Position numbers and translations under genes: made by a program | Shown here: in pieces, positions 55,397 to 64,000 of the stretch | How positions within the stretch are numbered: position 1 is the stretch's first letter | Layout: every line of letters starts with the position of its first letter | Origin: Nostoc mirabile CHAB5784 | GTDB lineage: Bacteria; Cyanobacteriota; Cyanobacteriia; Cyanobacteriales; Nostocaceae | Assembly: GCF_020829645.1 (NCBI RefSeq) | Contig: NZ_JAIVFS010000004.1 | Coordinates: forward strand, 124,001-188,000 | DNA: 64,000 nt | Direction: 5' to 3' | The notes under the pieces: model-generated | The model's database searches: none | What the model was told of the DNA's origin: nothing | The model's input: the letters and a program-made list of their open reading frames with translations, nothing else

Positions 55397-55516
55397 TTAC
55401 GAGAGAATAGGGCTTTGGGCTAGGGGTATAGTAAGCGATCGCTCAATCAAGGAGATAACGGGAAAAGTCAGAACTAAGAATAGAGTGAGGAAAATTTGCA
55501 CAAAGCCTTGGATCAT
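55397..55516 (-). CDS. Second KdpA-like mini-peptide, 39 aa
   Basis: ATG (complement of 55514-55516) opens MIQGFVQIFLTLFLVLTFPV then ISLIERSLTIPLAQSPILS and a stop. The first 20 residues parallel the start of KdpA2 ([20 protein letters not shown]). It is a single predicted membrane helix, KdpF-sized. Upstream there is TTCCCAATT rather than a strong ribosome site. It lies between the Cys-rich membrane protein and the 83-aa KdpA-like gene, same strand. Confidence 0.45.
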   Translation of the reverse strand: MIQGFVQIFLTLFLVLTFPVISLIERSLTIPLAQSPILS

Positions 55517-55568
55517 AATTGGGAAGCATGGGATAAAGCGATCGCCATAGGCATAGCCAGAAACTCAC

Positions 55569-55967
55569 CTATTTAGGGCTGTAGTCAGAGCAATCGAATG
55601 CTTGTTTCGTTAGAGCAGTGGTAGGATGTACTGCACAGTTTAGATAATGGTTGTCGTTAAAAAATCGGCAGTTTTTACAGGGATGTTGCTGTAAATGTTT
55701 GATACTTACTATTTCGTCTTTATCTTGTGCCGCATTTTCTGGAGGATCTTCTACTGCTTTGCAGACAGATGAAACGAGAAAAACGACAATTCCCCAAACA
55801 ATCATGAAGGAGATGTGAGCCAAAAACACTGCTACAAAGGGAATGTCTCCGTCCTGTGGTTTTATGTCGCTATGTGTTGCCTTAGCCAGGTTAGTTTCAA
55901 TCAGGATGAACTGATGAACATTTTTTTGGGCGGATATATAAAGTAGAAAAAGCTCCGAAGTATGCAT
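55569..55967 (-). CDS. Single-pass membrane protein with a C-terminal cysteine cluster
   Basis: 132 residues. One membrane helix lies at about 45-70 (FVAVFLAHISFMIVWGIVVF). The cytoplasmic or lumenal tail has HPCKNCRFFNDNHYLNCAVH and AFDCSDYSP, i.e. C-x2-C...C...C, suited to a metal or disulfide centre. I do not know a family. It is in the minus-strand block downstream of kdp operon 2, 67 bp after the 169-aa gene. Confidence 0.6.
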   Translation of the reverse strand: MHTSELFLLYISAQKNVHQFILIETNLAKATHSDIKPQDGDIPFVAVFLAHISFMIVWGIVVFLVSSVCKAVEDPPENAAQDKDEIVSIKHLQQHPCKNCRFFNDNHYLNCAVHPTTALTKQAFDCSDYSPK

Positions 55968-56034
55968 ATTAAAAACCTTTAGTTAGTCGAATTGAGATTC
56001 AGTAAAGGTCATCTAAATTAAACATCTTCAGAGG

Positions 56035-56544
56035 CTAGGGAGAAACTACTGTCTTGCTTGGTTTCCATCCCAGTTTTTGGAAAAATTTTGCCATTGAAAA
56101 TGAATCCAAAGTATTGACTGTTTGTAACTTTATTTCACTTGCTGCCTGATTGATAACTGCTTCCGTATCAATGTTGCTACTCCAAGGAGAGGTAATAACT
56201 TCAATTTTCTGAATTTGGATTAATCTGCAATAGTTGAGGACAACGGCACCCCAAGCGGTAGTTTCTGGCTTTATTTGAGGAACCAAAAGTGTAGAAACTC
56301 CTGCTGCTAACCAATCTCCTTGTAATATGGGTGGAGCTTCAACAATCACAATCGATTCAGTGGGAATAGTATGGCTGGCTTTAATTTTTTGCCCACCCAT
56401 AAACAGAGTTTCCATAAAAAATATCACATTACCTTTAGAGTGAATATCGCTAATTTCGCCCTTAAATTGGGTTGTAATCGGAGCACCTAAATCTTTAATC
56501 ATCTTTGGCTCAGGTGCATGATAAGAGAAGAAGTAAATGTTCAT
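56035..56544 (-). CDS. Unknown protein, 169 aa, paired with an RCK_C-like gene
   Basis: Soluble protein with alternating strands and helices: MNIYFFSYHAPEPKMIKDLG, QFKGEISDIHSKGNVIFFME, ILQGDWLAAGVSTLLVPQIK, and a C-terminal MAKFFQKLGWKPS. No family known to me. It starts 4 bp after the stop of the upstream RCK_C-like gene, so the two are almost certainly translated from one mRNA and may act together. Confidence 0.6.
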   Translation of the reverse strand: MNIYFFSYHAPEPKMIKDLGAPITTQFKGEISDIHSKGNVIFFMETLFMGGQKIKASHTIPTESIVIVEAPPILQGDWLAAGVSTLLVPQIKPETTAWGAVVLNYCRLIQIQKIEVITSPWSSNIDTEAVINQAASEIKLQTVNTLDSFSMAKFFQKLGWKPSKTVVSP

Positions 56545-56548
56545 TTAT

Positions 56549-56947
56549 CTAATAATATGTGGAATTGAAACTAATTGGTACATCTGAGCCATCTGAATTA
56601 ACAGATTGACTGGCTGTTGGTCGAGCTTCCAGTAAGCAACTGTTAAGGGAATAGTAAACAGAATGAATTTTCTTAAGAGTGACTTTGAGAGCCGGAACCA
56701 TCATGGGATGGGTTGCTATTGTTAAAATGTAGTCTCCAGCAAAAATACTAGGATTATATATTGCTGAAATGACTTTACTTTCTCTTAAAATTCCCAAAAA
56801 AAAGCATTGTTCGGGTAACTGAATATCAGTTAAATGAATGCCACAGTAAACGCTATTAGCTTGGATGAAAACACCAAACAGGCTTGGTTCTAAGATTTCT
56901 TTGTTTTTTAACACAAAAGATTTTTTAACTCTGATTATATTGTGCAA
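56549..56947 (-). CDS. RCK_C/TrkA-C-like single-domain protein
   Basis: 132 residues. Residues about 30-85 (VYCGIHLTDIQLPEQCFFLG, ILRESKVISAIYNPSIFAGD, YILTIATHP) follow the RCK_C pattern. That pattern is a G-x-x-L-x-x-x-L-P strand-helix, an I-x-R block, and AGD before the final strand. In K+ channels and Trk/Ktr systems such domains bind nucleotides or K+ and set gating. The N-terminal FVLKNKEILEPSLFGV may be a second half-domain. Position behind kdp operon 2 supports a potassium role, but no NAD-binding RCK_N is present. Confidence 0.55.
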   Translation of the reverse strand: MHNIIRVKKSFVLKNKEILEPSLFGVFIQANSVYCGIHLTDIQLPEQCFFLGILRESKVISAIYNPSIFAGDYILTIATHPMMVPALKVTLKKIHSVYYSLNSCLLEARPTASQSVNSDGSDVPISFNSTYY

Positions 56948-57431
56948 TATTTTACAGAGAAAATATGATTTTCTTTAAATATATTTTGAATATATATAAT
57001 GTATCAAGCAAAATAAACATGTGTTTATTAATTAGTTAAATAGGCATATATTTAGAGATATAGATTTGAATAGTCCTATTTAATCATTCGTAAATAACAA
57101 AATTCCCGGCTTAATTTAATAAATCGGGAATCTAAGCCTTTCGATTTTAAGTAGTCATTAAGGATTGCTATAAGTAATTATTCTGAATAGGAGGTGTAGC
57201 AATACGGTTCGGTTAAGAATATTTGTAGGTTGGGTTGAACATTCGTGTTACCCAACAAACCCTGCAATATGTTGGGTTTCGTTCCTCAAACGCCACTTGC
57301 TTCAAGTCGGGAAACCGCAAGGGCGCAGTGGCTCCCCAACCTACACATTTTTATTTTTTGGGCTTAACCGAACCGTATTGGGAGGTGTAGCAATAATCAA
57401 AAACACCCCCTTTTCGCTATTTCCTATGCTT
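56948..57431. other. Spacer downstream of kdpC2
   Basis: 57102-57131 has an ATTCCCG/CGGGAAT hairpin that might end the kdp2 transcript. 57190-57394 is the nested mobile element listed next. 56950-57070 is strongly AT-rich and may carry the promoter of the RCK_C-like gene. No ORF. Confidence 0.5.
57201..57379. mobile_element. MITE with perfect 17-bp AATACGGTTCGGTTAAG ends, with a nested hairpin element
   Basis: Ends AATACGGTTCGGTTAAG and CTTAACCGAACCGTATT are exact inverse complements. GGAGGTGTAGCAAT occurs at 57190-57203 and 57381-57394, a direct repeat on both sides. Inside, 57222-57346 is a GTAGGTTGGGTTGAA-type hairpin element, itself carrying a GC-rich repeat (CACTTGCTTCAAGTCGGG). Confidence 0.85.
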
Positions 57432-58070
57432 TTATCCCTTAATCTTATCCAGAGCTAAATTCAGGTTCAACACATTAACTCCAGGCTCGCCAAAGATGCC
57501 GAGAAAGCGACCATCGGTGTTTTGAGCAATCAAAGTTTCCAGTTGGTTCGGCTGAACTCCTCGCGCCTTAGCTACTCGTGCAATTTGCGCGATCGCAGCT
57601 TCGGGAGTAATGTGAGGGTCAAGGCTAGAACCAGAGGTGTAGACTAAATCGCCAGTCGGCTGCACACCTGCTGTTTTCAGACGAGTGAAGTCACCTTCAA
57701 CCTTTTTGCTCTTTTCTGGGTCATCTTTACCTTTGATGCGTTCTAGTAATGCGGGATTACTGGGAGCCAAGTTACTAGCACCAGAAACTCCGGTTTTCAA
57801 AACTCCCGCATCGTCTTTTTTCGGGTCGGCTGTGCTGTAGCTGGTAGTACTGGGACGACTGTTAAAATAGCGATCGCTACTAAAAGGTTGACCAATCAAA
57901 GCAGAACCGACAACTTGACCTGTGCTATTTTTCAGGAGACTACCGTTTGCTTGAAAGGGAAACACAATCTGCCCAATGGCAATCATCGCAAAAGGATAAA
58001 TAATCGCTCCAATAACCCAGAGTACTAAGGTAGAACGAACAGCTCTGCTAGCTTCACGTGCAAAACTCAT
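57432..58070 (-). CDS. kdpC: Potassium-transporting ATPase subunit C (operon 2)
   Basis: 212-residue KdpC. An N-terminal membrane helix (about 12-33) is followed by GSALIGQPFSSDRYFNSRPS, SGASNLAPSNPALLERIKG, YTSGSSLDPHITPEAA and FGEPGVNVLNLNLALD. Slightly longer than KdpC1 because of a charged insertion around KGKDDPEKSKKVEG. It is 370 bp downstream of kdpG; that spacer (58071-58440) contains GATAGCGGAGCGGTAGCGAG and similar GC-rich repeats and no gene. Confidence 0.93.
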   Translation of the reverse strand: MSFAREASRAVRSTLVLWVIGAIIYPFAMIAIGQIVFPFQANGSLLKNSTGQVVGSALIGQPFSSDRYFNSRPSTTSYSTADPKKDDAGVLKTGVSGASNLAPSNPALLERIKGKDDPEKSKKVEGDFTRLKTAGVQPTGDLVYTSGSSLDPHITPEAAIAQIARVAKARGVQPNQLETLIAQNTDGRFLGIFGEPGVNVLNLNLALDKIKG

Positions 58071-58440
58071 AGGAACATCCTCGAAACGACTGGAAACAAC
58101 TTGACTTCAGACAGTGGAGGAAAGCCGAACGGCAATTTTAATTGCTGTGACATACGCTTTTTTGGTAAAATCGAATAACAGTGAAATTAGCTCAACGCAG
58201 GAAGTTAACTCGCTTTCAAGGCTTATGCTAGTAGCTGAGTTGTCTAACGATAGCGGAGCGGTAGCGAGTCTGCGAGCGTCGTAGCAACGAAAATTGAGTC
58301 ATGGGGTGTGGGGATGAGTACATCCTCTGGTCAACCGTAACCGCGCCCGTAAGTTTCGCAAACAACATAAGTGAACAAGCAATTGTTAGTAGTGTTGGGC
58401 GGGGGACAAAGCCCTGTCTTTTTAAACCAGGGAATGGTTA

Positions 58441-58710
58441 CTAGAATTTCTCCGGTACAAACATTACAAAAAATAAATAGATAGAAAGCCCTAGCGTCAC
58501 CAGTCCTAACAGCCCCAATCCCCAAGATTGGCTGCGAGAAAGTTGTTCACCAGTAGCTGCATAGACTAGAGGTGCAACCACTAGGTTGAAACACATCGCC
58601 AGAAATAAATACAGTGGCAGCTTTTGTCTACGCCATTGACACCAGATTTCAGTTATTTCTTCTAATACTTGGGATGCAGGAATAGTGCGTCGGATTTGAA
58701 CGGGTTTCAT
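58441..58710 (-). CDS. kdpG: KdpG, small membrane subunit with a KdpF-like C-terminus
   Basis: 89 residues. A basic N-terminus (IWCQWRRQKLPLYLFLAMCF) leads into one membrane helix (about 31-52). A second helix (about 66-86) ends YLFFVMFVPEKF. The Y-L-x-x-x-x-x-P-E-K-F ending is the hallmark of KdpF, the 29-residue subunit that stabilises E. coli KdpABC. So this looks like KdpF with a first helix added, corresponding to kdpG of Anabaena operons. The start is 6 bp after the kdpB2 stop, so it is tightly coupled. Confidence 0.75.
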   Translation of the reverse strand: MKPVQIRRTIPASQVLEEITEIWCQWRRQKLPLYLFLAMCFNLVVAPLVYAATGEQLSRSQSWGLGLLGLVTLGLSIYLFFVMFVPEKF

Positions 58711-58716
58711 AGTAAA

Positions 58717-60858
58717 TTAAGACAAAGGTAGGATAATATCTATCAGTTTGATGGCAATGAAGGGAGCAACGATACCGCCAAGACCAAAGATGAAGATGTT
58801 GCGACGTAACAGTTGATCTGCTGTTAAAGGTAAAAACTTTACCCCTCTAAGTGCCAGTGGAATTAGTGCCGGAATAATTAAGGCGTTGTAAATCAGCGCC
58901 GAGACGATCGCAGATTGGGCACTCTTTAATCCCATAATATTAAGTGCGCCGATTCCAGCAGCTGCAAAGATAGTCGGAATGATCGCAAAATACTTGGCAA
59001 TATCGTTAGCGATGGAGAATGTTGTCAATGCTCCACGAGTAATTAACAACTGTTTACCTATGGTTACTAAATCAATCAGCTTCGTAGGGTCAGAATCTAA
59101 GTCCACCATGTTAGCAGCTTCTTTGGCAGCTTGCGTCCCAGAGTTCATCGCCACACCCACGTTTGCTTGAGCCAAGGCAGGTGCATCGTTCGTACCATCC
59201 CCGGTCATTGCCACCAGTTTACCCTGAGATTGTTCCGAGCGAATCACCTCAATTTTGTCTTCTGGAGTCGCTTCGGCAATGAAATCATCCACCCCGGCTT
59301 CCTCGGCAATCACCGAAGCGGTAATTCGGTTGTCACCTGTGAGCATGATAGTCTTAACACCCATGCGGCGGAGTTGGTCAAACCGTTCCCGCAAACCAGG
59401 TTTCACAATATCTTTGAGGTAGATGACACCATAAATCTTGTCATCTTGGCAAACAGCTAAGGGTGTACCGCCTAATCGGGAAACTCGCTCATAAGCTGCG
59501 TCTACATCATCAGAAACGTCGCCGCCACGAGAACGGACAAATCCCTTAATCGCCTCTACCGCTCCCTTGCGAATTTGTTTGCCATCGGGTAGATTTGTGC
59601 CACTCATCCGGGTTTTTGCCGAAAATTCTACACCCTCGGCTTTGTCGAGATTGAAGTCTACCGCAGCCTGAGACTTTTCTGCCAATATCACAATTGACTT
59701 GCCCTCTGGCGTATCATCAAACAAGCTAGCAGCTAGGGAGACTTGCGCCACATCTTGTATTGAATGATTATCCAGGGGAATAAACTCATCAGCCATCCGG
59801 TTTCCCAAGGTGATCGTGCCTGTCTTATCCAGCACCAAGGTATTGATATCGCCGCAAGCTTCTACGGCTCGACCAGAGGTTGCAATGACGTTAAATTGGG
59901 CTACTCTATCCATCCCTGCAATACCGATCGCACTGAGTAAACCACCGATAGTTGTAGGAATTAAAGCTACCAGTAGCGATATTAGAATAGCAACGCTAGC
60001 ACCCGCCCGCAAACTGTTTCCCGCCTCAGCCCCAAAGGCCGTGCTGATAAAGCTGGCGATGTAGCCGACAAATGGGGGCATTGTCGCCACCACAATCAAG
60101 AACACCTGTGTTAACACTGCCAACAATACCGTCAAAGCAATCTCGTTGGGAGTCTTGCTGCGTTCTGCCCCTTCTACCAGGGAAATCATGCGATCGATAA
60201 AGCCTTGTCCAGGATCAGCACTAATGCGAATTGTCAACTCGTCGGAGAGTAGGCGTGTGCCGCCTGTCACCGAACTAGCAATATCTGTACCTGGTTGCTT
60301 CAGTACAGGGGCAGATTCTCCAGTAATTGCAGACTCATCCACCGAGCCGATGCCTTTAATTACATCTCCATCGGCGGGAATCATATTATTTGCAACCACT
60401 TTTACCAAATCGCCCCGTCGCAGTTCCGTAGAATTGACTTTTTCTATCGAACCATCTGGGAGGATTTTGTTGGCAACAGTATCCGATCGCGTCGATCTTA
60501 ATGAATCAGCCTGGGCTTTACCGCGTCCTTCAGCTACAGCTTCAGCAAAGTTGGCAAAAACAAGTGTGAAAAAGAGAATAAAGGTAATCAACCCGTTTAA
60601 GAGGCGTTGTTGGTTGACATCTGCCTGGATTGTACCAAACAGATTTGGGTTAAGGGTAACAAGAAAGGTGACAATTGTTCCCACCCAAACAACAAACATA
60701 ACTGGGTTTTTAACAGTAATTCGAGGATCGAGCTTGACAAATGACTCACGAATTGCTCTCTGGTAAAGCCCCCGCATATCTGTCTTGGGGGTGTGCTTGC
60801 GCGAGTCACGAGTTCCAGATGGAATACGGGGCGAAGGAGAATCAGTAGTAGTTGGCAT
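58717..60858 (-). CDS. kdpB: Potassium-transporting ATPase subunit B (operon 2)
   Basis: 713 residues with the full KdpB set: [64 protein letters not shown] and the final [10 protein letters not shown]. It is closely similar to KdpB1 of the same window. It has an extra loop [20 protein letters not shown] between membrane segments that KdpB1 lacks. The N-terminal extension ([19 protein letters not shown]) is basic. Separated from kdpA2 by a 358-bp spacer with a tandem array. Confidence 0.95.
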   Translation of the reverse strand: MPTTTDSPSPRIPSGTRDSRKHTPKTDMRGLYQRAIRESFVKLDPRITVKNPVMFVVWVGTIVTFLVTLNPNLFGTIQADVNQQRLLNGLITFILFFTLVFANFAEAVAEGRGKAQADSLRSTRSDTVANKILPDGSIEKVNSTELRRGDLVKVVANNMIPADGDVIKGIGSVDESAITGESAPVLKQPGTDIASSVTGGTRLLSDELTIRISADPGQGFIDRMISLVEGAERSKTPNEIALTVLLAVLTQVFLIVVATMPPFVGYIASFISTAFGAEAGNSLRAGASVAILISLLVALIPTTIGGLLSAIGIAGMDRVAQFNVIATSGRAVEACGDINTLVLDKTGTITLGNRMADEFIPLDNHSIQDVAQVSLAASLFDDTPEGKSIVILAEKSQAAVDFNLDKAEGVEFSAKTRMSGTNLPDGKQIRKGAVEAIKGFVRSRGGDVSDDVDAAYERVSRLGGTPLAVCQDDKIYGVIYLKDIVKPGLRERFDQLRRMGVKTIMLTGDNRITASVIAEEAGVDDFIAEATPEDKIEVIRSEQSQGKLVAMTGDGTNDAPALAQANVGVAMNSGTQAAKEAANMVDLDSDPTKLIDLVTIGKQLLITRGALTTFSIANDIAKYFAIIPTIFAAAGIGALNIMGLKSAQSAIVSALIYNALIIPALIPLALRGVKFLPLTADQLLRRNIFIFGLGGIVAPFIAIKLIDIILPLS

Positions 60859-60890
60859 AGATTAGATTTTGGGCATCAGTCTTTGAGGTG

Positions 60891-61138
60891 GATGAATGAG
60901 TATCAAAGCTGGATGAATGAGTATCAAAGCTGGATGAATGAGTATCAAAGCTGGATGAATGAGTATCAAAGCTGGATGAATGAGTATCAAAGCTGGATGA
61001 ATGAGTATCAAAGCTGGATGAATGAGTATTAAAGCTGGATGAATGAGTATCAAAGCTGGATGAATGAGTATTAAAGCTGGATGAATGAGTATCAAAGCTG
61101 GATGAATGAGTATCAAAGCTGGATGAATGAGTCTTTAA
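60891..61138. repeat. 21-nt tandem array in the kdpA2-kdpB2 spacer
   Basis: About twelve nearly perfect copies of GATGAATGAGTATCAAAGCT plus G. On the minus strand it is an open HPALILI heptapeptide frame without ribosome site. Positionally equivalent to 22475-22703 in operon 1. Confidence 0.92.
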
Positions 61139-61216
61139 GCTAATGCTTTAACTTCTAACTCTCCCTGCTCCCCAGTACAGACGCGATTAATCGCGTCTCT
61201 ACCCACTCCCCAATCC

Positions 61217-62962
61217 CTAGCCGATGCCTTTGGCGATAAAAAACGCTTCACCGATCGGGCCTAATGCTAATACTGGGAAGAATGTGAGTGCGCCCAAGAT
61301 TAAAATCACGCCTGCGGTGACACCTATAAATAGTCCGGTATCGGTTCGCAATGTACCAGTCGTGTAGGGAACAGCTTGCTTGCGAGACATGCTATCTGCC
61401 AAAAACAGCAAACCCAAAATTGGAATATAGCGTCCAGCTAGTAAACTGAAGCAGGTACTTAGATTCCACCACAGGGCAGTTGCAGTGGTTTTTGCGCCCG
61501 TTGCGATCGCCAAAGGTGAAGGTTGTGAATCGCCTAAACCTTCAAACCCAGAACCGTTGTTAGAAGCAGCAGAGGCGTATTCGTAAATGACTTGAGCAAA
61601 CCCGTGAAAACCCGGATTACTAATTCCTGATAGTTGGTCAGCAAATGCTAGGGTGATACCTGCGGGAATCATAATAGCGATCGGGTGAACCAGCAGAATC
61701 AGGAAACTAGCAAGTACAACCTCGCGCTTCTCAATCTTGCGTCCCAAAAATTCTGGTGTGCGTCCCACCATCAGCCCTGTAGCAAACACAGCCAGAATCA
61801 AGTAAGCGAATAAATAAGCGGTTCCTGTACCCTGTCCACCCCAGATAATTTGCAGGAACATATTGGAAAGGGTAATGAAACCGCCGTTGGGCATGAACGA
61901 GTCGTGTAAACTATTAACAGCGCCGGTCATGGTGCCTGTTGTAACTGTTGCGAACAAGGCAGATTGTGCCCAACCAAACCGCACTTCTTTACCCTCCAGG
62001 TTCGGTTGCGAACTTCCTAGAAGTGCATTTACAGTCGGGTTGCCGTTATATTCCCCAATGGCATTGATAACGACAAATACGATGAAAAGCACACTAACCA
62101 TGCCATATACTAACCAGGCTTGCTTGGTGTTATTAGCAAATAAACCGTAGGCATAAATCAGGGACGTGGGGATTGAAATCATCGCCACAATTTGAATCAA
62201 ATTAGAAAATCCGTTGGGATTTTCAAAGGGGTGTGCCGAGTTGATGGCGAAAAAGCCGCCGCCGTTTTCCCCTAATTGCTTAATAATTTCAAAATGGGCA
62301 ACAGGGCCACGAGCGATCGCCTGACTAATGTTCGGATCTTCCAAGGTAGGGAATACAACTGCACCCGCCAGAGTTTCTGGAACGCCAGCTGCCATCAAGG
62401 CGATCGCGCCCACAATACAAATAGGCAGCAAAATTCGGGTAATCGAGCGAATTAGGTCTACATAAAAGTTGCCCAACGATCTACCCGTCAATCCCCGAAT
62501 AAAGGCAATCCCCACCGCCAAACCAGTCGCAGCAGAGGTGAACATGTGATAACCAAGCCCCCACATTTGGCTGCCATAGCTCATGTAGGTTTCACCAGAA
62601 TAGTGCTGCTGGTTGGTATTAGTAATAAAGGAAATAGTCGTATGCAGCACTGTATCCCAAGTTGGGGCATTTATTCCCGTAGGATTCAGGGGCAACCATC
62701 CCTGATTCATGATGATAAAGAAAATCAGTAACCCCATTGCTACGTTGCTATACAGGATTGCCCGCCCATACTGCCAGCCCGTCATGTTTTCTTTGGTTTT
62801 AACGCCAACCAAGGCATAAAGCACTCGCTCAACCGGATTCAGAATTGGGTCGAGAAAAGTACTTTGCTCTAGGTAGACACGCGCCATATAGCGCCCAAAA
62901 AATGGAGTAATTGCTACTACAATTAGTAGCGTTAATACAATTTGAATCCATCCTTGTAGCAT
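61217..62962 (-). CDS. kdpA: Potassium-transporting ATPase subunit A (operon 2)
   Basis: 581-residue KdpA. Selectivity loops: [54 protein letters not shown]. Immediately after the fourth loop it has about 17 extra residues ([20 protein letters not shown]) absent from KdpA1. The start [12 protein letters not shown] is followed upstream by AT-rich DNA with TATATATCTATATATATACA (near 63165). First gene of kdpA-kdpB-kdpG-kdpC; no kdpD in this operon. Confidence 0.95.
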   Translation of the reverse strand: MLQGWIQIVLTLLIVVAITPFFGRYMARVYLEQSTFLDPILNPVERVLYALVGVKTKENMTGWQYGRAILYSNVAMGLLIFFIIMNQGWLPLNPTGINAPTWDTVLHTTISFITNTNQQHYSGETYMSYGSQMWGLGYHMFTSAATGLAVGIAFIRGLTGRSLGNFYVDLIRSITRILLPICIVGAIALMAAGVPETLAGAVVFPTLEDPNISQAIARGPVAHFEIIKQLGENGGGFFAINSAHPFENPNGFSNLIQIVAMISIPTSLIYAYGLFANNTKQAWLVYGMVSVLFIVFVVINAIGEYNGNPTVNALLGSSQPNLEGKEVRFGWAQSALFATVTTGTMTGAVNSLHDSFMPNGGFITLSNMFLQIIWGGQGTGTAYLFAYLILAVFATGLMVGRTPEFLGRKIEKREVVLASFLILLVHPIAIMIPAGITLAFADQLSGISNPGFHGFAQVIYEYASAASNNGSGFEGLGDSQPSPLAIATGAKTTATALWWNLSTCFSLLAGRYIPILGLLFLADSMSRKQAVPYTTGTLRTDTGLFIGVTAGVILILGALTFFPVLALGPIGEAFFIAKGIG

Positions 62963-63323
62963 TGGATTAGTCGAACTCCGACATGAATAAATTTAAGATG
63001 AATATAAGATATTTTCTTACCATGAATCGGAAAAAATAATGAATTATATCGGCATTCTTATTAATTAACCTATAATTATGTGCTTTCTCAATCAATCATC
63101 GAGCTTTTCGTGAAAGAACACAAGGTATAAATTAATATTTAAACTAGCCTATACAAGGAATATATATCTATATATATACACAAGTCTTCAGAGCGTTTAT
63201 CTCGATATATATCTGCAAATATAAAAGGACAGCTAAATGCTAAACAAACAGCTATTTGCGCTCAAACAGGAGCATCCCACTTTGGCGAATAGCCTAGCTG
63301 ATTTTTCACGTCATCTAGAAAAG
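62963..63323. other. Upstream region of kdp operon 2
   Basis: AT-rich, with ATATATATCTATATATATAC near 63160 and TATCTCGATATATATCTG at 63198. It probably contains the kdp2 promoter on the minus strand and the 3' end of the transcript of the 104-aa gene. No gene or repeat family recognised. Confidence 0.45.
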
Positions 63324-63638
63324 TTAAATATCTTCGTTTTCGTCATCATCGTATATTCCTGCCCGACTTAAAGCATACTCTGATAGTAAGGGCGTATCTC
63401 GTCTATGGCTCTCTGCCCATTCCTGAAAAGCTGTTATCCACTCAAGAGCCGTTGCAGTTTTGTAAAATGGTTGATCCTGTTTTGATTTCATCAACTGCTT
63501 AAGCAATGCATCAAAATGTGGCTTAACCACTTCAACAGGGAGCTTAGTTACATTTGCTAACACCTGCACAACGCCTTCTAACTCTTGTCTGTCAGCCTCT
63601 GTTAGTAATGGTAGTATTTGATTGTTATTGTTTCCCAT
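63324..63638 (-). CDS. Hypothetical helical protein, 104 aa
   Basis: 104 residues, soluble, mostly helical: LLTEADRQELEGVVQVLANV, TKLPVEVVKPHFDALLKQLM, a Trp-containing TALEWITAFQEWAESHRRDT, and an acidic end DDDENEDI. AGAGC lies just before the ATG. No known function. It is followed on the 3' side by the kdp2 upstream region. Confidence 0.55.
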   Translation of the reverse strand: MGNNNNQILPLLTEADRQELEGVVQVLANVTKLPVEVVKPHFDALLKQLMKSKQDQPFYKTATALEWITAFQEWAESHRRDTPLLSEYALSRAGIYDDDENEDI

Positions 63639-63695
63639 ACTAGTAGCTCTCCATAAATAATACTGAAATTACTTTCTAGTTTAATAACAGGCTAC

Positions 63696-63800
63696 TATAG
63701 CAGTCCTAAATCATTCGTGAAAAGTTAGCTCCCCAACAACTTTTACGAAGTCGGGGAGCTGGACACCGCGAATTTTCACAAATTAGATAGGATTGCTATA
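63696..63800. mobile_element. MITE-like element with TATAGCA-TCCTA ends, copy 2
   Basis: TATAGCAGTCCTAAATCATT and AATTAGATAGGATTGCTATA bound 105 bp with a GCTCCCCAAC/GTCGGGGAGC hairpin inside. Same family as 8760-8873, in the opposite direction. Confidence 0.65.
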
Positions 63801-63823
63801 GAGTCAGGAGTCTAATTCATAAT

Positions 63824-64000
63824 TCATAACTGATTTTGGCGACAAATTCCAAATGCAGAAGTGTAAGCGTGTAAGAAAGTTCTGCCACCAACAGGGCCGA
63901 TTTCCCCGCCACAGAAAAAGCCACCTACAGGAATATCGCTGACGTAGCGCCGAAATAGTTCAGAATCAAAATTGGGTTTACCATAAAGTCCTTCGCCTCG
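63824..64000 (-). CDS. FIST-domain protein, C-terminal part
   Basis: The last 58 codons of a gene that continues past the right edge. LFRRYVSDIPVGGFFCGGEI then GPVGGRTFLHAYTSAFGI matches the end of FIST_C domains (F-x-G-x-GEIGPVGG-x-TF-x-H-x-YT). FIST proteins are proposed small-ligand sensors, sometimes paired with signalling proteins. The stop is the complement of 63824-63826. Confidence 0.75.
   Translation of the reverse strand, partial: RGEGLYGKPNFDSELFRRYVSDIPVGGFFCGGEIGPVGGRTFLHAYTSAFGICRQNQL

Noticed and set aside
58331..58525. 64-codon minus-strand frame overlapping kdpG
   Set aside because: Out of frame with the clear KdpG/KdpF-like protein and without motifs.
60793..61116. ORFs made of repeated WMNEYQS or HPALILI heptapeptides
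   Set aside because: Same artefact of a 21-nt array, inside the kdpA2-kdpB2 spacer.

Overview
The window comes from a filamentous, Nostoc-type cyanobacterium (order Nostocales). The evidence is the very high density of the HIP1 octamer GCGATCGC, heptamer-based tandem repeats, many small non-coding mobile elements, a cytochrome c6 gene, an SLH-domain porin, a cyanobacterial group 2 sigma factor and two separate potassium-uptake kdp operons. I cannot name the species from the sequence alone.

Layout. 1-14 kb holds housekeeping and surface genes: a partial GNAT acetyltransferase, a secreted phosphodiester glycosidase, a fused DhaM-HPr-Enzyme I phosphotransferase, a TonB-dependent receptor, a broken TPR gene, cytochrome c6 and a sigma-70 factor. 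14.8-19.6 kb carries priA (with two low-complexity repeats translated inside it) and a response regulator / histidine kinase pair. 20.3-27.3 kb is the first kdp operon (kdpA-kdpB-kdpC-truncated kdpD). 27.6-31.3 kb has pgk and a universal stress protein, followed by a graveyard of gene stubs (Nudix, IS200-type TnpA, SGNH hydrolase, GAF). 31.9-37.8 kb has a DUF2157/GDYXXLXY membrane pair, a NOL1/NOP2/Sun methyltransferase, a Nudix hydrolase and a prolyl aminopeptidase. 39-40.8 kb is an SLH porin.

41.9-53.1 kb is the most unusual part. Six proteins carry eight copies of a Cys-poor HMA_2-type domain, recognisable by a recurring H-x-x-PGR-x-R-x-R-V-P signature. The copies stand alone, in tandem, on a P1B-type ATPase without the CPC motif, and fused to a PAP2 phosphatase. 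A DUF5132 membrane peptide follows the ATPase directly. A convergent WD40 protein lies inside the cluster. I propose a membrane metal-handling or lipid-remodelling system.

53.2-63 kb on the minus strand is the second kdp operon (kdpA-kdpB-kdpG-kdpC). Downstream of it lie an RCK_C/TrkA-C-like protein, unknown small proteins and two independent mini-proteins that copy only the N-terminus of KdpA. The window ends in a partial FIST-domain gene.

Across the window, intergenic DNA is dominated by tandem arrays with 7- or 21-nt units and by several MITE-like families with clear terminal inverted repeats and target duplications. Four very small (18 or 21 nt) insertions each split a HIP1 octamer inside a coding gene. 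Three stay open in frame and one puts stop codons into the TPR gene. No tRNA, rRNA or CRISPR array was seen.
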